A stretch of DNA of 57,546 nt. It comes from a virus. A program made the position numbers and the translations under genes. Position 1 is the first letter of the stretch. The number at the start of each line of letters is the position of its first letter. The stretch spans positions 1 through 57,546 of IMG/VR virus record IMGVR_UViG_3300046171_000107; one strand, 5' to 3'. Under the pieces are notes generated by a model. The model was not told where the DNA came from. It made no database searches and was given only the letters and a program-made list of their open reading frames with translations. Shown here piece by piece: positions 1-6,975 of this stretch.

Positions 1-301
1 GGCCCTTGCCTGCGCAGCCAGAGCCCGTGGCCGCGTTGCGCGATTTTTGGTAAATGATTGATTTATCACGGTTTTTGACCCGATACCGGAATCCTAGTTT
101 TTAAGGCCGCCGCCCGCGTTTCGACGCCCGCCGCCCGCGTATCATGCGCCGCGCTATTCGCCCCGCGTTGCCCGTGCCGCGTTCCGCCGCCCGTGAAAAT
201 TTTTAAAAATACCGACGCCCGCGCCCCGCGTTTTTTGGATTGCGCCCCGCCGTGATTTTTCCGCCGTATGTTTTACGCAATCCCCGCCCCGCCGCCCGCG
301 G
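1..301. repeat. Left copy of the 301-bp terminal direct repeat
   Basis: Bases 1-301 recur exactly at 57246-57546. The repeat has no convincing gene and is rich in GCCCGC/CCGCCC words. An exact repeat of this kind at contig ends usually means a circular or circularly permuted genome assembled with an overlap; a true short direct terminal repeat is the alternative. Together with 302-414 it forms a non-coding stretch that shows only the low-complexity GC words and the terminator at 348-382. Confidence 0.95.
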
Positions 302-347
302 CATGATTAACTCTAATAAACGCCCTAGGAAGCCCGACAAGCGGGCA

Positions 348-382
348 TAAAAAAACCCCGCTAGGGTTATAGCCTAGCGGGG
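348..382 (-). terminator. Rho-independent terminator of the 82-aa gene
   Basis: Ten-base arms CCCCGCTAGG (356-365) and CCTAGCGGGG (373-382) pair perfectly around a 7-base loop. On the minus strand the hairpin is followed by seven T residues, directly downstream of the leftward gene ending at 415. Confidence 0.9.
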
Positions 383-414
383 CGTTGCGGGCGTTGTATG
401 GGGCTTAAATCGCC

Positions 415-663
415 CTAAAATGTAAACCCGACAAAGACGGGCGTTTCTTCCGATAAGAATATTTCACGGTTGCTATCGTCAAAAGGCGAAAGCGAATAAT
501 AAGCGGGCTTGCCGCGTTTCGCACGTTCACGAAAATTAATAATATAAACGGTTTTAGAATTAACCGCCCGCTTTATAAAATCGCCCGCGCCCATATTGCC
601 AAGCGCAATTTCCCTCACGACGTCGCCATCATTAGTCTGGAATAGTTTAGATCGTTTAAGCAT
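415..663 (-). CDS. Hypothetical protein, 82 aa
   Basis: The protein begins MLKRSKLFQTNDGDVV and ends VFVGFTF; I do not recognise a domain. It is a single-gene unit: a hairpin terminator lies just downstream and the AT-rich upstream sequence has its own start signals. An in-frame ATG at 678 would add five residues but has no ribosome binding site, whereas GGGAA precedes the ATG at 663. It lies in the GCCCGC-rich island and shares the MLK start and regulatory layout of the next gene. A small host-interaction protein is possible but unproven. Confidence 0.7.
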   Translation of the reverse strand: MLKRSKLFQTNDGDVVREIALGNMGAGDFIKRAVNSKTVYIINFRERAKRGKPAYYSLSPFDDSNREIFLSEETPVFVGFTF

Positions 664-722
664 GATTTTAATTCCCATATAAAGTTAATGAAGCCCCGTT
701 ATCGCATAAAATCGCATAAAAG

Positions 723-749
723 AAAAGCCCCGCATTTAAACGGGGCTTA
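723..749 (-). terminator. Rho-independent terminator of the DUF7227-like gene
   Basis: Inverted arms AAGCCCCG and CGGGGCTT flank an AT-rich loop, and the minus-strand copy runs into TTTTCTTTT. It sits 21 bases beyond the stop of the gene at 771-1493. Confidence 0.85.
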
Positions 750-770
750 TTCGGGGCAAGCGGGGCGGGT

Positions 771-1493
771 TTATTCTTTTCCGATATCGCCCGCCACATG
801 ATGCCGAATAATTGACCGCGGCGGCAATGTTTTAACAAAAGCCCGCAATTTTTCGCCGTCGGTTTTCCCGTCGTCGGCGGCGTCGGTGACGGCTTGCCAA
901 TGAATGCGGGTTTTTCCGCCGTCGGCATAACAGCCGCCCGCGTCGTCGGGGTTGCCCGCTTTCTTTTTGCCCGCCCCATGCGCCGTAAACATGACAAAAA
1001 AATCACGGTCTAGACGGGCGCATAATGGGGCTTTTTCCCCGCCGCAATTAACGCAACCGACGCCCGCCAAATATTCGGCGGGGCAACGCACGCCCCGCAC
1101 GCCGTCGGCGGTTGTGTTTTTCGCATTCCCGTTCTTTTTCCAAAAATCAGTGGCAACGACGACAACGGCTGGAACGCCCGACGCAACCGACGCGGCGGCG
1201 GCTTTAATAGAGGCGGCGGAAAAGTTTATCACCGTTTTAAGCGGGCTTAATTTATGCGCCCAGAAAAGCGGGTTAAAATGGGAGTATGTAAACCCATGCC
1301 CGCCGCGTGGCTTGCTATCCAGAACGGCGTCTAGATATTCGGCGTCTATTTCCGACGGGGCGCAACCGCGCCCGCTTGCGTTTAATTCGCATGAAGCGGG
1401 GCAGGTATCATATTTGTTAGCCTTGCCCGCCCGATAGGTAACGGCGCAACCCGCCGTCTTATTCGCTTGTGATAATTTAACAGTTTTAAGCAT
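771..1493 (-). CDS. Cysteine-rich phage protein, DUF7227-like
   Basis: 240 aa. Cysteine groups are visible: CPASC near residue 31, CVNCGG near 147, and single conserved-looking Cys in VRCPAEY, PLCARLDRDF and GGCYADGG, suggesting metal binding. The overall pattern (GCAVTYR at the start, RGGHGFTYSHF, VPAVVVVATDFW, RHHVAGD near the end) matches a conserved phage/plasmid family that I recall as DUF7227; the name is from memory and the function is unknown. It is expressed alone, from the promoter at 1538-1566 to the terminator at 723-749. Codon use is strongly shifted to GC-rich words compared with the rest of the genome. Confidence 0.8.
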   Translation of the reverse strand: MLKTVKLSQANKTAGCAVTYRAGKANKYDTCPASCELNASGRGCAPSEIDAEYLDAVLDSKPRGGHGFTYSHFNPLFWAHKLSPLKTVINFSAASIKAAAASVASGVPAVVVVATDFWKKNGNAKNTTADGVRGVRCPAEYLAGVGCVNCGGEKAPLCARLDRDFFVMFTAHGAGKKKAGNPDDAGGCYADGGKTRIHWQAVTDAADDGKTDGEKLRAFVKTLPPRSIIRHHVAGDIGKE

Positions 1494-1537
1494 GGTAAGC
1501 CCCTTTAGAAAATTTAAAACTTTCCGCTTTATCTCAT

Positions 1538-1566
1538 ATTATCCCATATATGGCAAGCCCTAACAA
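1538..1566 (-). promoter_or_regulatory. Promoter of the DUF7227-like gene
   Basis: Minus strand: TTGTTA, 17-bp spacer, GATAAT preceded by TGG, giving an extended -10. The same TGn-GATAAW element recurs at 2825, 7489, 9788 and 10002. Confidence 0.65.
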
Positions 1567-1593
1567 AAAGCCCCGCTTTTTAAGGCGGGGCTT
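1565..1593 (-). terminator. Rho-independent terminator of the DUF932 gene
   Basis: Arms AAGCCCCGC and GCGGGGCTT (with one extra G) enclose TTTTTAAG; the minus-strand stem runs into TTTTTG. It lies between the DUF932 stop at 1615 and the next promoter, whose -35 overlaps its T tract. Confidence 0.85.
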
Positions 1594-1614
1594 GTCGTCG
1601 TTATATGGGGCGAT

Positions 1615-2754
1615 TTATGCCGCAATGGCAACCCGTTGCCAGTCGGCGGGACGCATGGATAGCAACGCGCCGCCGCGTTGTTGCCACAAGTCGACGTCGT
1701 CGGCGTCGGCTTTATGTGAAACGGCGGTTACGGCGTTAATGAGGGTTGCACGGGAAAGCGGCTTTTCCCGTTCATAGCCCGCTTGCCCGATAGTATCAAG
1801 CAACCCGTTTAAAACGTCGCCTGTTTCTTTTTTGGTTAATTTCATAACCGCGCCCAAATTATCGACGACGGCGGCCTTGTCGGCGTCGGCGTCTATAACG
1901 TCGGCGGCGGCGGCTTTCATGCTTTCCAAAACGGCGTCAAAACTATCGCGACTTGAATAAACCCCGACAAGGTCACGGATTTTTAATTCAAGGGCGCGGT
2001 TGTCGGCGTCCTTGGCCTGATCGGAAAGCAAGCCCCAGTCGTCGGCATCCCGCCCGCTTGTAATATGCGACGAACGGGTTTTATTTTGGGTTTGCATTCC
2101 ATTAAGGCAAGCCAAAGTCCATGCGATTTGATAAACAGAAACAGAACCCGCCCCGACTTCGCTATTCTGCAAGCCGATACCGTTCGCCATGATATCACCG
2201 ACGCCCGCGCCCTCGCCCATATGGACAAGGGATTTAAGGCGCAGATATAACCGCTTATCGGTCACGGTTGCGTTTACAACTTGAAAGCGGGCGTCGCTTT
2301 CCATAAGTTGAGGCAACGCCGATTGAAGCAAGTTGACGTTGTCAAAAGTTTTAAACTTGTCTGAGACGAAAGCCCGCAATTTACCGCGCCCGCCGTCGGT
2401 TAGGGCAAGCCCCTCATATGAGCGCAACATACGCACCGACGGTTCTTTTTGCCAAATAGCGTTGATAAGCCCGTCGAATTGATCCGCATAGCCCACTTGA
2501 AGGCGGCGGGCGGTTCTAACATCAATTCCCGCATGACCCGCTATCTGCCCAAATGAAACGTCGTTTACATCCAGAATGGTTGTCGGAACGCCGCCCCGTT
2601 GCTCAATAACAACTTGCGGAACGCCGTTAGCGTCGGTTGTTTTTTGCAAGTCATGCGTCGGGGCAATAAAGTCGGCTTGCCGCGCCGCGTCGTCACGCAC
2701 CTTTTCCAAAAGACGTGTCAGGGTGTTTTGGCTGTTTTCGATTGAATGGTTCAT
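1615..2754 (-). CDS. DUF932 family protein
   Basis: 379 aa. The N-terminal third (TTILDVNDVSFGQIAGHAGIDVRTARRL) and the middle (RSYEGLALTDGGRGKLRAFVSDKFKTFDN, RLYLRLKSL, GIGLQNSEVGAGSVSVYQ, TWTLACLNG-like) follow the DUF932 plasmid/phage family, common in mobile elements. A role in DNA metabolism or anti-host activity is only supposed for this family. It has its own leader, promoter (2825-2833) and terminator (1565-1593), so it is likely an independent early unit. Base composition (long runs of GCCGACGAC-type codons) is unlike the downstream structural genes, suggesting separate acquisition. Confidence 0.85.
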   Translation of the reverse strand: MNHSIENSQNTLTRLLEKVRDDAARQADFIAPTHDLQKTTDANGVPQVVIEQRGGVPTTILDVNDVSFGQIAGHAGIDVRTARRLQVGYADQFDGLINAIWQKEPSVRMLRSYEGLALTDGGRGKLRAFVSDKFKTFDNVNLLQSALPQLMESDARFQVVNATVTDKRLYLRLKSLVHMGEGAGVGDIMANGIGLQNSEVGAGSVSVYQIAWTLACLNGMQTQNKTRSSHITSGRDADDWGLLSDQAKDADNRALELKIRDLVGVYSSRDSFDAVLESMKAAAADVIDADADKAAVVDNLGAVMKLTKKETGDVLNGLLDTIGQAGYEREKPLSRATLINAVTAVSHKADADDVDLWQQRGGALLSMRPADWQRVAIAA

Positions 2755-2763
2755 TTTACTATT

Positions 2764-2833
2764 TCCCGTAGTTTTGGGGCTAGGCCGACGCCCCGTTAAA
2801 AAAGGCCTATGCGTGTTGTCTCATATTATCGCA
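2764..2833 (-). promoter_or_regulatory. Extended -10 promoter and structured leader of the DUF932 gene
   Basis: An extended -10 (TGC-GATAAT, 2825-2833) is followed by a 70-nt leader containing a GGGGC/GCCCC hairpin and the recurrent box ACTACGGGA (2764-2772) that supplies the ribosome binding site. Confidence 0.55.
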
Positions 2834-2875
2834 CCCCGTGCAAGCGGAAATTTTAAAAAATACTGTCGGGGGCAA

Positions 2876-2905
2876 AAATAAACCCCGCCGTGCTAGGGCG
2901 GGGCT
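2876..2905 (-). terminator. Terminator closing the small-terminase operon
   Basis: Arms CCCCGCC (2883-2889) and GGCGGGG (2897-2903); the minus strand continues with TTTATTTTT. It closes the leftward gene run that starts at 4914. Confidence 0.85.
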
Positions 2906-2913
2906 TGTTTAGT

Positions 2914-3009
2914 TTATCGACGACGCCGTCGTCGGGTTCGGGGCTTGCGGGCGTGTCTTTCCCAGTCGTCGCCATGGATCAGGCGGGCTATCCAATACAA
3001 TAAGAACAT
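2914..3009 (-). CDS. Membrane miniprotein with Arg-rich tail, 31 aa
   Basis: The ATG at 3009 overlaps the stop of the preceding gene in a TAATG junction, as seen at many gene borders here. The product MFLLYWIARLIHGDDWERHA continues into a tail with seven Arg in its last eight residues. A short hydrophobic N-terminus plus a strongly basic end suggests a small membrane-associated protein. Stop-start coupling and the terminator just downstream support its being real, but the family is unknown. Confidence 0.55.
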   Translation of the reverse strand: MFLLYWIARLIHGDDWERHARKPRTRRRRRR

Positions 3010-3230
3010 TATTCCTGCAACCCCCAGTCCGCCGCCGTCGTCATATGGATATCGGGGTCTATTGTTTGAACATGACCTGACCGTTCAAAAATTTCCCAGT
3101 TTTCCATATTGTCTAAGGTTCGCTTGAATTGCGCGACGATTTCATCCGGCGTGACTTTGTCGGGGTCAGCCTGAAAAGACGGCACGGTAAAGACAAAATC
3201 GAAGTCGTGGATATATACAGGTTTTGTCAT
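3009..3230 (-). CDS. Hypothetical acidic protein, 73 aa
   Basis: Begins MTKPVYIHDFDFVFTVPSF and contains VTPDEIVAQFKRTLDNMENWEIFER. No family recognised. Its ATG overlaps the previous stop by four bases (ATGA), so it is probably translated by coupling within the operon 4914-2914. Typical of small early phage proteins of unknown role. Confidence 0.7.
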   Translation of the reverse strand: MTKPVYIHDFDFVFTVPSFQADPDKVTPDEIVAQFKRTLDNMENWEIFERSGHVQTIDPDIHMTTAADWGLQE

Positions 3231-3598
3231 GCCGCCACCTCATAATCATCGGTAAAGGTTGCGTTTAGCATCTCCAATATATCATCGGGCAAAAACAATT
3301 CGGGGTCAGTGTATCCGATATATTGCTCAGATATGTTTGTGACGCCGTTTTTAGTCATGCGGGCTATGGTTTCAGCATTCCATGAACCGCGTTCATCATC
3401 AAACAGGATGGATTTACCGTCTTTTTCAATATCCATAATCAGATAATTATGGCATCCCCAACCGTCCGGCACGGTGTTATAGCCAAGGGCGTCTATCGCA
3501 CGACAAACAATGTTTGTCCCGTTCCACCCATCGCCGTCGTCAAAACCAAATTTTGAAAAGGCGTCTTCCCATGTCCATTCAACTACTGTTCTAGGCAT
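3227..3598 (-). CDS. Hypothetical acidic protein, 123 aa
   Basis: Starts MPRTVVEWTWEDAFSKFGFDDGDGW. Trp/Asp-rich with no motif I can name. The ATG at 3598 has a GGGGG-type Shine-Dalgarno and overlaps the end of the upstream gene by eight bases; a GTG/ATG further upstream is possible but lacks a ribosome site. Part of a run of three overlapping small acidic genes downstream of VRR-NUC. Confidence 0.7.
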   Translation of the reverse strand: MPRTVVEWTWEDAFSKFGFDDGDGWNGTNIVCRAIDALGYNTVPDGWGCHNYLIMDIEKDGKSILFDDERGSWNAETIARMTKNGVTNISEQYIGYTDPELFLPDDILEMLNATFTDDYEVAA

Positions 3599-3923
3599 AA
3601 CGCATCCCCCTTGCATCACTATGGTGACCTTCCAAAACCAGTTCGACAGAATAAGTGTCGCCGTCGTTCCAACCGTGTTCTTTTAACGCAACCTCGACCG
3701 CCGCGTCAGCATCAGGGGCTTCGACCAGTTCATAAATGCTATGCGGATGGTCTAAGAAAAACAGAACAGAAAATTTTAATTTTTTCGGCACGGCAAAGCC
3801 AAAAACATATATTTTCTGGTTGTCTTCATCGTCGGTGAAATCATGGTTCACATAAACGCCTGTAGGGCAATCATCGACCCAGTCCCAAAAGCGTTGGTCT
3901 ATTGTTCTATTATTTTCAGACAT
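3591..3923 (-). CDS. Hypothetical acidic protein, 110 aa
   Basis: MSENNRTIDQRFWDWVDDCP at the start; the C-terminal half (ADAAVEVALKEHGWNDGDTYSVELV) looks like a small alpha/beta fold. No family recognised. It is the first gene after the promoter and leader at 3933-3989, so it heads its own transcript in addition to any read-through from the terminase operon. Confidence 0.7.
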   Translation of the reverse strand: MSENNRTIDQRFWDWVDDCPTGVYVNHDFTDDEDNQKIYVFGFAVPKKLKFSVLFFLDHPHSIYELVEAPDADAAVEVALKEHGWNDGDTYSVELVLEGHHSDARGMRYA

Positions 3924-3932
3924 CGTTTTTAC

Positions 3933-3989
3933 TCCCGTAGTTTGTTAACGATGCCCCATCGTATGCGATTATATAGGACTTATCAAGTC
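3933..3989 (-). promoter_or_regulatory. Promoter with dyad operator and ACTACGGGA leader
   Basis: Minus strand: TATAAT (3968-3973), preceded by the dyad GACTT-ATC-AAGTC (3977-3989), followed by a leader with the inverted repeat ACGATG-GGG-CATCGT and the box ACTACGGGA (3933-3941). The -10 overlaps the stop codon of the upstream nuclease gene. No good -35 is seen, so an activator or regulator may act at the dyad. Confidence 0.5.
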
Positions 3990-4436
3990 AAAAATAGTTT
4001 CCCACTGAAAAGGCTGTTCACAACGGAAAATTGGCTCGACCGCTTCAAGCCCGTCCATCTTTAAATCGACCGCCGCATTAGCGGGATACAAAAAGCATTC
4101 GGCGGGTTCTGTCGGCTTGGTTTGTTTCTTAATCAATATCCAGCAACTGGCATGGCTATGCCGCGACAGCCACGCGACTTGCGACGGTTGCAGGGTGACG
4201 GCGTTGCCCGTTAAAAATTTTAGTTCGACAAAATGAAAGTCGCCTTTTTCATCGCAGATCATCAGGTCAGGAATACCCGCCCCGACCCAGTTCTCAATCC
4301 GCGTCAGCAGAAATTTCCTGTTCGACCTCTGCGCGGCTTCCTTCACTTGCTTGTAAAAGCCTGCCTCTCGCTTTGTTGCGATTGCTGGTATTTTCGTCTT
4401 TTTCTGTCGGGGTGACGTCGATGGTGATCGGGGCAT
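3969..4436 (-). CDS. VRR-NUC domain nuclease
   Basis: 155 aa. The PD-(D/E)XK core of the VRR-NUC family is visible: RIENWVGAGIPDLMI (metal-binding Asp in IPDL), then HFVELKF (Glu and Lys of the ExK motif), then LQPSQVAWLSRH. Such nucleases act on branched or damaged DNA and are common in phages, probably resolving replication or packaging intermediates. The ORF overlaps the small-terminase 3' end by 143 bases in another frame; a later GTG inside FYKQVKEA would remove the overlap but cut into the domain, so the long start is preferred. Confidence 0.8.
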   Translation of the reverse strand: MPRSPSTSPRQKKTKIPAIATKREAGFYKQVKEAAQRSNRKFLLTRIENWVGAGIPDLMICDEKGDFHFVELKFLTGNAVTLQPSQVAWLSRHSHASCWILIKKQTKPTEPAECFLYPANAAVDLKMDGLEAVEPIFRCEQPFQWETIFDLISPI

Positions 4437-4914
4437 AACTATTTTTTATCTCCTCAAGTGCTTTCAGGACATCCTCTTTGCTCATGCTGTCGATTGACCC
4501 ATGACGGATTTCCGATTTGCTGACATAGATGTCGCCTTGCGCTTGCCCCCTGCGATACTCAGCCTGAACGGCGGCAGAATAAGCCCCGTTTTCCAACGCC
4601 ATATCCCGTATGGTCTGTAAATCTCTAAGATGACGCTGATAGGTCACCCCGTATTTTTCATCCAGTTCCCGCCGATACGCCTTTATCGCCGCGACGACAT
4701 GAGGCGACATATGCGGGTTGGTAAGTTCATAAGCCCGTGAGTGCGCCGACCCTGCGGCATAGCCCGCGTTTATCGCGGCTTCTCTCAAAGTTATCTGCCC
4801 GTCTTTGCTTACCAGTTCTTTTACAAAAAGTTCCTGCTTGCGTGTCAGGGCTTGCTCCGCAGTGGCCTTCTTTCGACCCCGCGTCTCAGTCTTTACTACA
4901 GATTTTCTCGCCAT
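4294..4914 (-). CDS. terS: Terminase small subunit
   Basis: 206 aa. The stretch LTRKQELFVKELVSK followed by TLREAAINAGYAAGSA and SPHVVAAIKAY is the N-terminal helix-turn-helix pattern of TerS proteins, which recognise the packaging site and recruit the large subunit; the C-terminal half is charged and probably mediates oligomerisation. The start at 4914 (MARKSVVK) has GGAAAG upstream; an upstream start at 4956 has no such signal. Around the circle it lies upstream of terL in the same direction, but about 4.4 kb of accessory genes intervene. Confidence 0.85.
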   Translation of the reverse strand: MARKSVVKTETRGRKKATAEQALTRKQELFVKELVSKDGQITLREAAINAGYAAGSAHSRAYELTNPHMSPHVVAAIKAYRRELDEKYGVTYQRHLRDLQTIRDMALENGAYSAAVQAEYRRGQAQGDIYVSKSEIRHGSIDSMSKEDVLKALEEIKNSYAPITIDVTPTEKDENTSNRNKARGRLLQASEGSRAEVEQEISADAD

Positions 4915-4960
4915 AATCTTTCCACAGTTAAAAAGGTCTACTTGTCTCTTTAACACAATT

Positions 4961-5192
4961 TACACCTATATAGGCTGAAAAACAAAAAATATTTTTTTTT
5001 GATTTTGGGCGCATTAAGGCAGTTTTGCTATTTAACTCTGTTACATTTTAGTAATTATTGGTGTAACACTTTATGTAACAGAAAAAACCTTTGTATTAAA
5101 ACAACTTAACTACGATGTTACATTTGTTACACCTGTTACACCTATTTTTTAACTTTTTTTATTTTTTATAATTTTGAGCCTATATAGGTGTA
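4961..5192. promoter_or_regulatory. AT-rich intergenic region with TGTTACA repeats and inverted-repeat borders
   Basis: Non-coding 4915-5269. The outer elements TACACCTATATAGGCT (4961-4976) and its exact reverse complement (5177-5192) bound an AT-rich core. Inside are TGTTACA at 5039, 5116, 5125 and 5134 (the last three in 9-bp register) and the inverted TGTAACA at 5062 and 5074, plus A/T runs. This looks like a protein-binding array: a replication origin or a heavily regulated promoter for the terminase operon. The sequence alone does not decide. Confidence 0.55.
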
Positions 5193-5241
5193 TCGCGTAA
5201 CAACGCCTTTGAAGAGGAGTATTCGTTCTCTGGGTTTTGAG

Positions 5242-5256
5242 CCGTGATCCGCGGAC
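5242..5256 (+). repeat. Dispersed polar motif CCGTGnnYCGCG (one of 12 copies)
   Basis: CCGTGATCCGCGGAC at this site. Similar 12-15 bp matches, all in this orientation, occur at 5998, 6544, 7287, 8996, 9473, 12778, 16199, 17911, 21623, 54607 and 55313; weaker copies at 25, 12855 and 29738. The sites fall in several reading frames and also outside genes. See findings. Confidence 0.65.
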
Positions 5257-5269
5257 TTATCTTCGCGCT

Positions 5270-5368
5270 TCACCGATCTTTCCAAGCGTCCCAAAAAAGA
5301 TAGGCCAGCAGGGCGAACCCGCTGACCAGATAGGTGATTATGAAGATGTCATCAAATCCAAGAGCCAT
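5270..5368 (-). CDS. Small single-pass membrane protein, 32 aa
   Basis: MALGFDDIFIITYLVSGFAL followed by LAYLFWDAWKDR: one clear membrane helix (about residues 8-26) with a charged C-terminus. It overlaps the 3' end of the 40-aa membrane ORF by 31 bases in a different frame. Too short for homology by eye; a holin/antiholin-like or host membrane-modifying role is conceivable. Start chosen as the only ATG before the hydrophobic segment. Confidence 0.5.
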   Translation of the reverse strand: MALGFDDIFIITYLVSGFALLAYLFWDAWKDR

Positions 5369-5460
5369 TGCGTTGGTTTATACCTTTCCGCCAGCCAGAG
5401 CATTATTGCCATCGTGACAAGGAGTGTCGTTGCGCCCACGGCGTCCATGAATTTTTCCAT
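5338..5460 (-). CDS. Small single-pass membrane protein, 40 aa
   Basis: MEKFMDAVGATTLLVTMAIM followed by LWLAERYKPTQWLLDLMTSS: a membrane helix at about residues 9-26 and an amphipathic tail. GAGGA lies about ten bases upstream of the ATG. The gene overlaps both its upstream neighbour (58 bases) and the downstream 32-aa membrane ORF, forming a tight overlapping set. Confidence 0.5.
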   Translation of the reverse strand: MEKFMDAVGATTLLVTMAIMLWLAERYKPTQWLLDLMTSS

Positions 5461-5681
5461 ATCTCTGCGTCCTCAGTTAGTTTCGCTTCGATTTTTGGAT
5501 GAGATACCCAACTTTTGATGCCCAGTTCATCGGTTCGTTTGAATTGCTGGTATTGTTCGCGCCAGTATGTTGGGTCTTCATCGTTCCATTCTGCCTCTTC
5601 TGCGTAGAATTGGCAAATTTGCATACAGGCGTAACCTGTAAGCCACCCGTCGGGTGTTCTAGTTATTTGTGGTAAGCGCAT
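5403..5681 (-). CDS. Hypothetical protein, 92 aa
   Basis: MRLPQITRTPDGWLTGYACM at the start; Trp-rich (WNDEDPTYWREQYQQF, WKNSWTPWAQR). No family recognised. Its start overlaps the end of the GIY-YIG gene by 23 bases, so it is likely co-expressed with it. The 3' end overlaps the start of the 40-aa membrane ORF. Confidence 0.65.
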   Translation of the reverse strand: MRLPQITRTPDGWLTGYACMQICQFYAEEAEWNDEDPTYWREQYQQFKRTDELGIKSWVSHPKIEAKLTEDAEIWKNSWTPWAQRHSLSRWQ

Positions 5682-6975
5682 TAAATACTTCCTCCAGCGG
5701 TTTATCTTTGTTTTTTAGGATCATGTCCCTGACCGTATGCACTTTTGGTATCCCGTAGGCTTCGCCTATTTCTTTGAGCGTTCGATATGTTTCGCCGTGA
5801 ATTACATAGGTGCGGTAGGGTTTGGGGCGGCTATGTGGCAGAACATCGGTGGTTAATGCGTCCTCTAATGTCCACCCGCTGTTTCTGACCCGTGAGGCGA
5901 CTAATTTGGGGTTTGCCCCGAAGGCTCGTGATGCGTGGGTCATGGACTTATATTCGACACCGAAGGCGATAACGGCTTTTAGCGGCTTATTATAAGGCGT
6001 GATCCGCGGTTCGATTTCCAAGGCTTGTTCGGCAGACCAGTTCAGCACCGCTATGCGGCGGTGGGCTGTTTTGTAGTCTACCGTGCCGAAGTAGTCGCAA
6101 GCGTCGGTCAATGTAGGGAAGATTTCCCCAGAAACGGATATGTCGGTTATTTTACGGACGGAAAACTTGGTTAGGCCGTGTTCTTTTTTAAGACGGTAGA
6201 GGGTGTGCTTAGCCATACCGTATTTTTTGGTTATATCGTCGTCGGTTGCCCCACCTTTAACCTCTTCGATTATTTGTTGGCGGACGGTGTCGTCGTATCG
6301 GACGGTCATTTCGGCGCGGGTTTTGGTTGCCCCTGCTCGTTGCAGGATTCGGTTTATGGTGCTACGCCGGACATCATATTTGTCGGCTAGTTGTTCGGTG
6401 GTGATTTTGTTTTCGGTGTAGTCGTTGATAACGGCTTGGATTTCATCATCTGACAGTTTGATACCATATCCGCCCATCGGTGCGCCGACTAAGCCGTTTA
6501 GATGGACGGCGTCGGGGAAGGCGGCTTGGACTTTGGCAATGAGCCGTGGTTCGCGGTGCGCGATCTCTGTTGCCTTGTATTTTTTACAGAAGATTTTAAT
6601 TTTGCACGGTTGGTCATTTTTTAGGAAAGCGCGGTAGATGAAGCGGTCTCTTTTATTGACGCCGTCTTTGCCGTCGCGCTTTGCTTTTTGGATGTGTTGT
6701 TTGAACCGCAGTTCGGGGTCTGCGCTTGACCCGATATATATGCCTTTTCCATCGACAGTTAAGGCATAAAGTTGGCAAGGCCTGTCGGCATGACCTGACA
6801 GTTCGGCGGGCGCGAGGGGCTTGAGCCCCAGTTTTTTGCCCCAGTTACGGACGATAGCGTAGTCGTTGTTGGACAGGCCTTTATTTCGGCAGGCCTGTAA
6901 CACGGAGATTTTTTCCTGCGCCGCGTGTTCATACATATCGCGGATTTGTTTGTCGGAAAACTTACGACGGGGCAT
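5659..6975 (-). CDS. GIY-YIG endonuclease with HTH repeats (homing-type)
   Basis: 438 aa. A GIY-YIG nuclease core is at residues about 69-100: LYALTVDGKGIYIGSS with the following Arg (R90) and KQHI. After it come helix-turn-helix units (ITTEQLADKYDVRRSTINRI near 193; TDDDITKKYGMAKHTLYRLK near 242) and several NUMOD-like segments near the C-terminus (SMTHASRAFGANPKLVASRV; TLKEIGEAYGIPKVHTVRDM). This is the build of a free-standing homing endonuclease that cuts at a specific site and promotes its own spread. The N-terminal segment has an additional HTH-like stretch. Two copies of the CCGTGnnYCGCG motif fall inside it. Confidence 0.8.
   Translation of the reverse strand: MPRRKFSDKQIRDMYEHAAQEKISVLQACRNKGLSNNDYAIVRNWGKKLGLKPLAPAELSGHADRPCQLYALTVDGKGIYIGSSADPELRFKQHIQKAKRDGKDGVNKRDRFIYRAFLKNDQPCKIKIFCKKYKATEIAHREPRLIAKVQAAFPDAVHLNGLVGAPMGGYGIKLSDDEIQAVINDYTENKITTEQLADKYDVRRSTINRILQRAGATKTRAEMTVRYDDTVRQQIIEEVKGGATDDDITKKYGMAKHTLYRLKKEHGLTKFSVRKITDISVSGEIFPTLTDACDYFGTVDYKTAHRRIAVLNWSAEQALEIEPRITPYNKPLKAVIAFGVEYKSMTHASRAFGANPKLVASRVRNSGWTLEDALTTDVLPHSRPKPYRTYVIHGETYRTLKEIGEAYGIPKVHTVRDMILKNKDKPLEEVFNALTTNN

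Noticed and set aside
668-1006. Minus-strand ORF of 112 codons and the plus-strand ORF at 952-1437
   Set aside because: Both overlap the conserved 240-aa gene; GC-rich composition leaves few stop codons. No ribosome sites.
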